From positions 1-64,000 of the forward strand of contig JAHBTW010000006.1 of assembly GCA_019638385.1 (NCBI GenBank): a DNA stretch of 64,000 nucleotides, read 5' to 3'. The translations under genes were made by a program, and so were the position numbers. Positions 63,947 through 64,000 of this stretch are shown here, in pieces. How positions within the stretch are numbered: the stretch's first letter is position 1; the number at the start of each line of letters is the position of its first letter. The stretch is from Saprospiraceae bacterium. Lineage in GTDB: Bacteria; Bacteroidota; Bacteroidia; Chitinophagales; Saprospiraceae. The notes under the pieces were generated by a model. It made no database searches, had not been told where the DNA came from, and worked only from the letters and a program-made list of their open reading frames with translations.

Positions 63947-64000
63947 AACTTGTCTTTGAACGAAAGACAACAATAGTTAAAAGCATCTTTACAGCAAAGA

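Overview
The window is chromosomal DNA from a Bacteroidota bacterium, most likely a member of the Saprospiria. This rests on protein families and signals rather than on any rRNA. There is a very large cell-surface protein with SprB-like repeats and a type IX secretion (T9SS) C-terminal domain. Several Bacteroidota-typical domains of unknown function are present (DUF4270, DUF4286, DUF4290). Lipoproteins are numerous, and promoters match the Bacteroidota pattern TTG/TTTG, about 17 nt, then TAnnTTTG. No rRNA, tRNA, CRISPR array, insertion sequence or prophage was recognised. Base composition is moderately GC-rich in core genes and more AT-rich around 19.4-24.4 kb and 54-62 kb.

Layout. Positions 1-189 hold the start of a secreted FN3-domain protein that leaves the window. 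Positions 0.8-4.4 kb (minus strand) hold a flippase, a PaaG-like isomerase and an unusual glycerate kinase fused to a LuxR-type DNA-binding domain. Positions 4.5-11.3 kb (plus strand) hold a probable surface-glycan set: an FAD oxidoreductase, two paralogous polytopic membrane proteins, a FemAB-like acyltransferase and an alpha/alpha-toroid protein, with an orphan DUF433 antitoxin-like gene inside. Positions 11.4-16.9 kb hold the branched-chain amino-acid operon ilvD-ilvB-ilvN-ilvC. It is preceded by a previously unlisted 38-codon leader rich in Ile/Val and a strong hairpin, which looks like a translational attenuator. Positions 17.1-17.4 kb may encode a small RNA.

Positions 17.5-24.2 kb are accessory: an M48 peptidase lipoprotein, a TlpA-like thioredoxin, a detached AHH-nuclease toxin tip with two tandem Imm11-like immunity genes, and two lipoproteins of unknown function. 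Positions 24.6-33.6 kb carry kdsA with a rhodanese, a palindromic 32-bp tandem array, a fatty acyl-CoA ligase, a sodium symporter, an Rpn-type nuclease with a coding minisatellite, lspA, a DUF819 transporter and a methyltransferase. Positions 33.6-43.7 kb are a long minus-strand housekeeping series: fumarylacetoacetase, a helix-hairpin-helix coiled-coil protein, OmpA, DUF4286, murA, DUF4290, glmS, DUF4270 and a short starch-synthase-like protein. This series is divergent from panC. Positions 44.8-53.9 kb hold an M48 peptidase, a two-component system, a Ca2+/Na+ antiporter, a GH3/beta-lactamase fusion and a DinB-like protein.

Positions 53.9-64 kb are a surface-protein region with clear decay. 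Two outer-membrane barrel genes carry frameshifts, one gene has lost its start, and an AAA_14/DUF4143 ATPase has lost its ATPase core. The window therefore mixes cell-envelope synthesis (kdsA, murA, glmS, lspA, glycan genes) with surface and secreted proteins and a small toxin-immunity cassette. The most promising under-described items are the ilv leader/attenuator, the kinase-regulator fusion, the toxin tip with duplicated immunity genes, and palindromic elements that sit in and next to genes.
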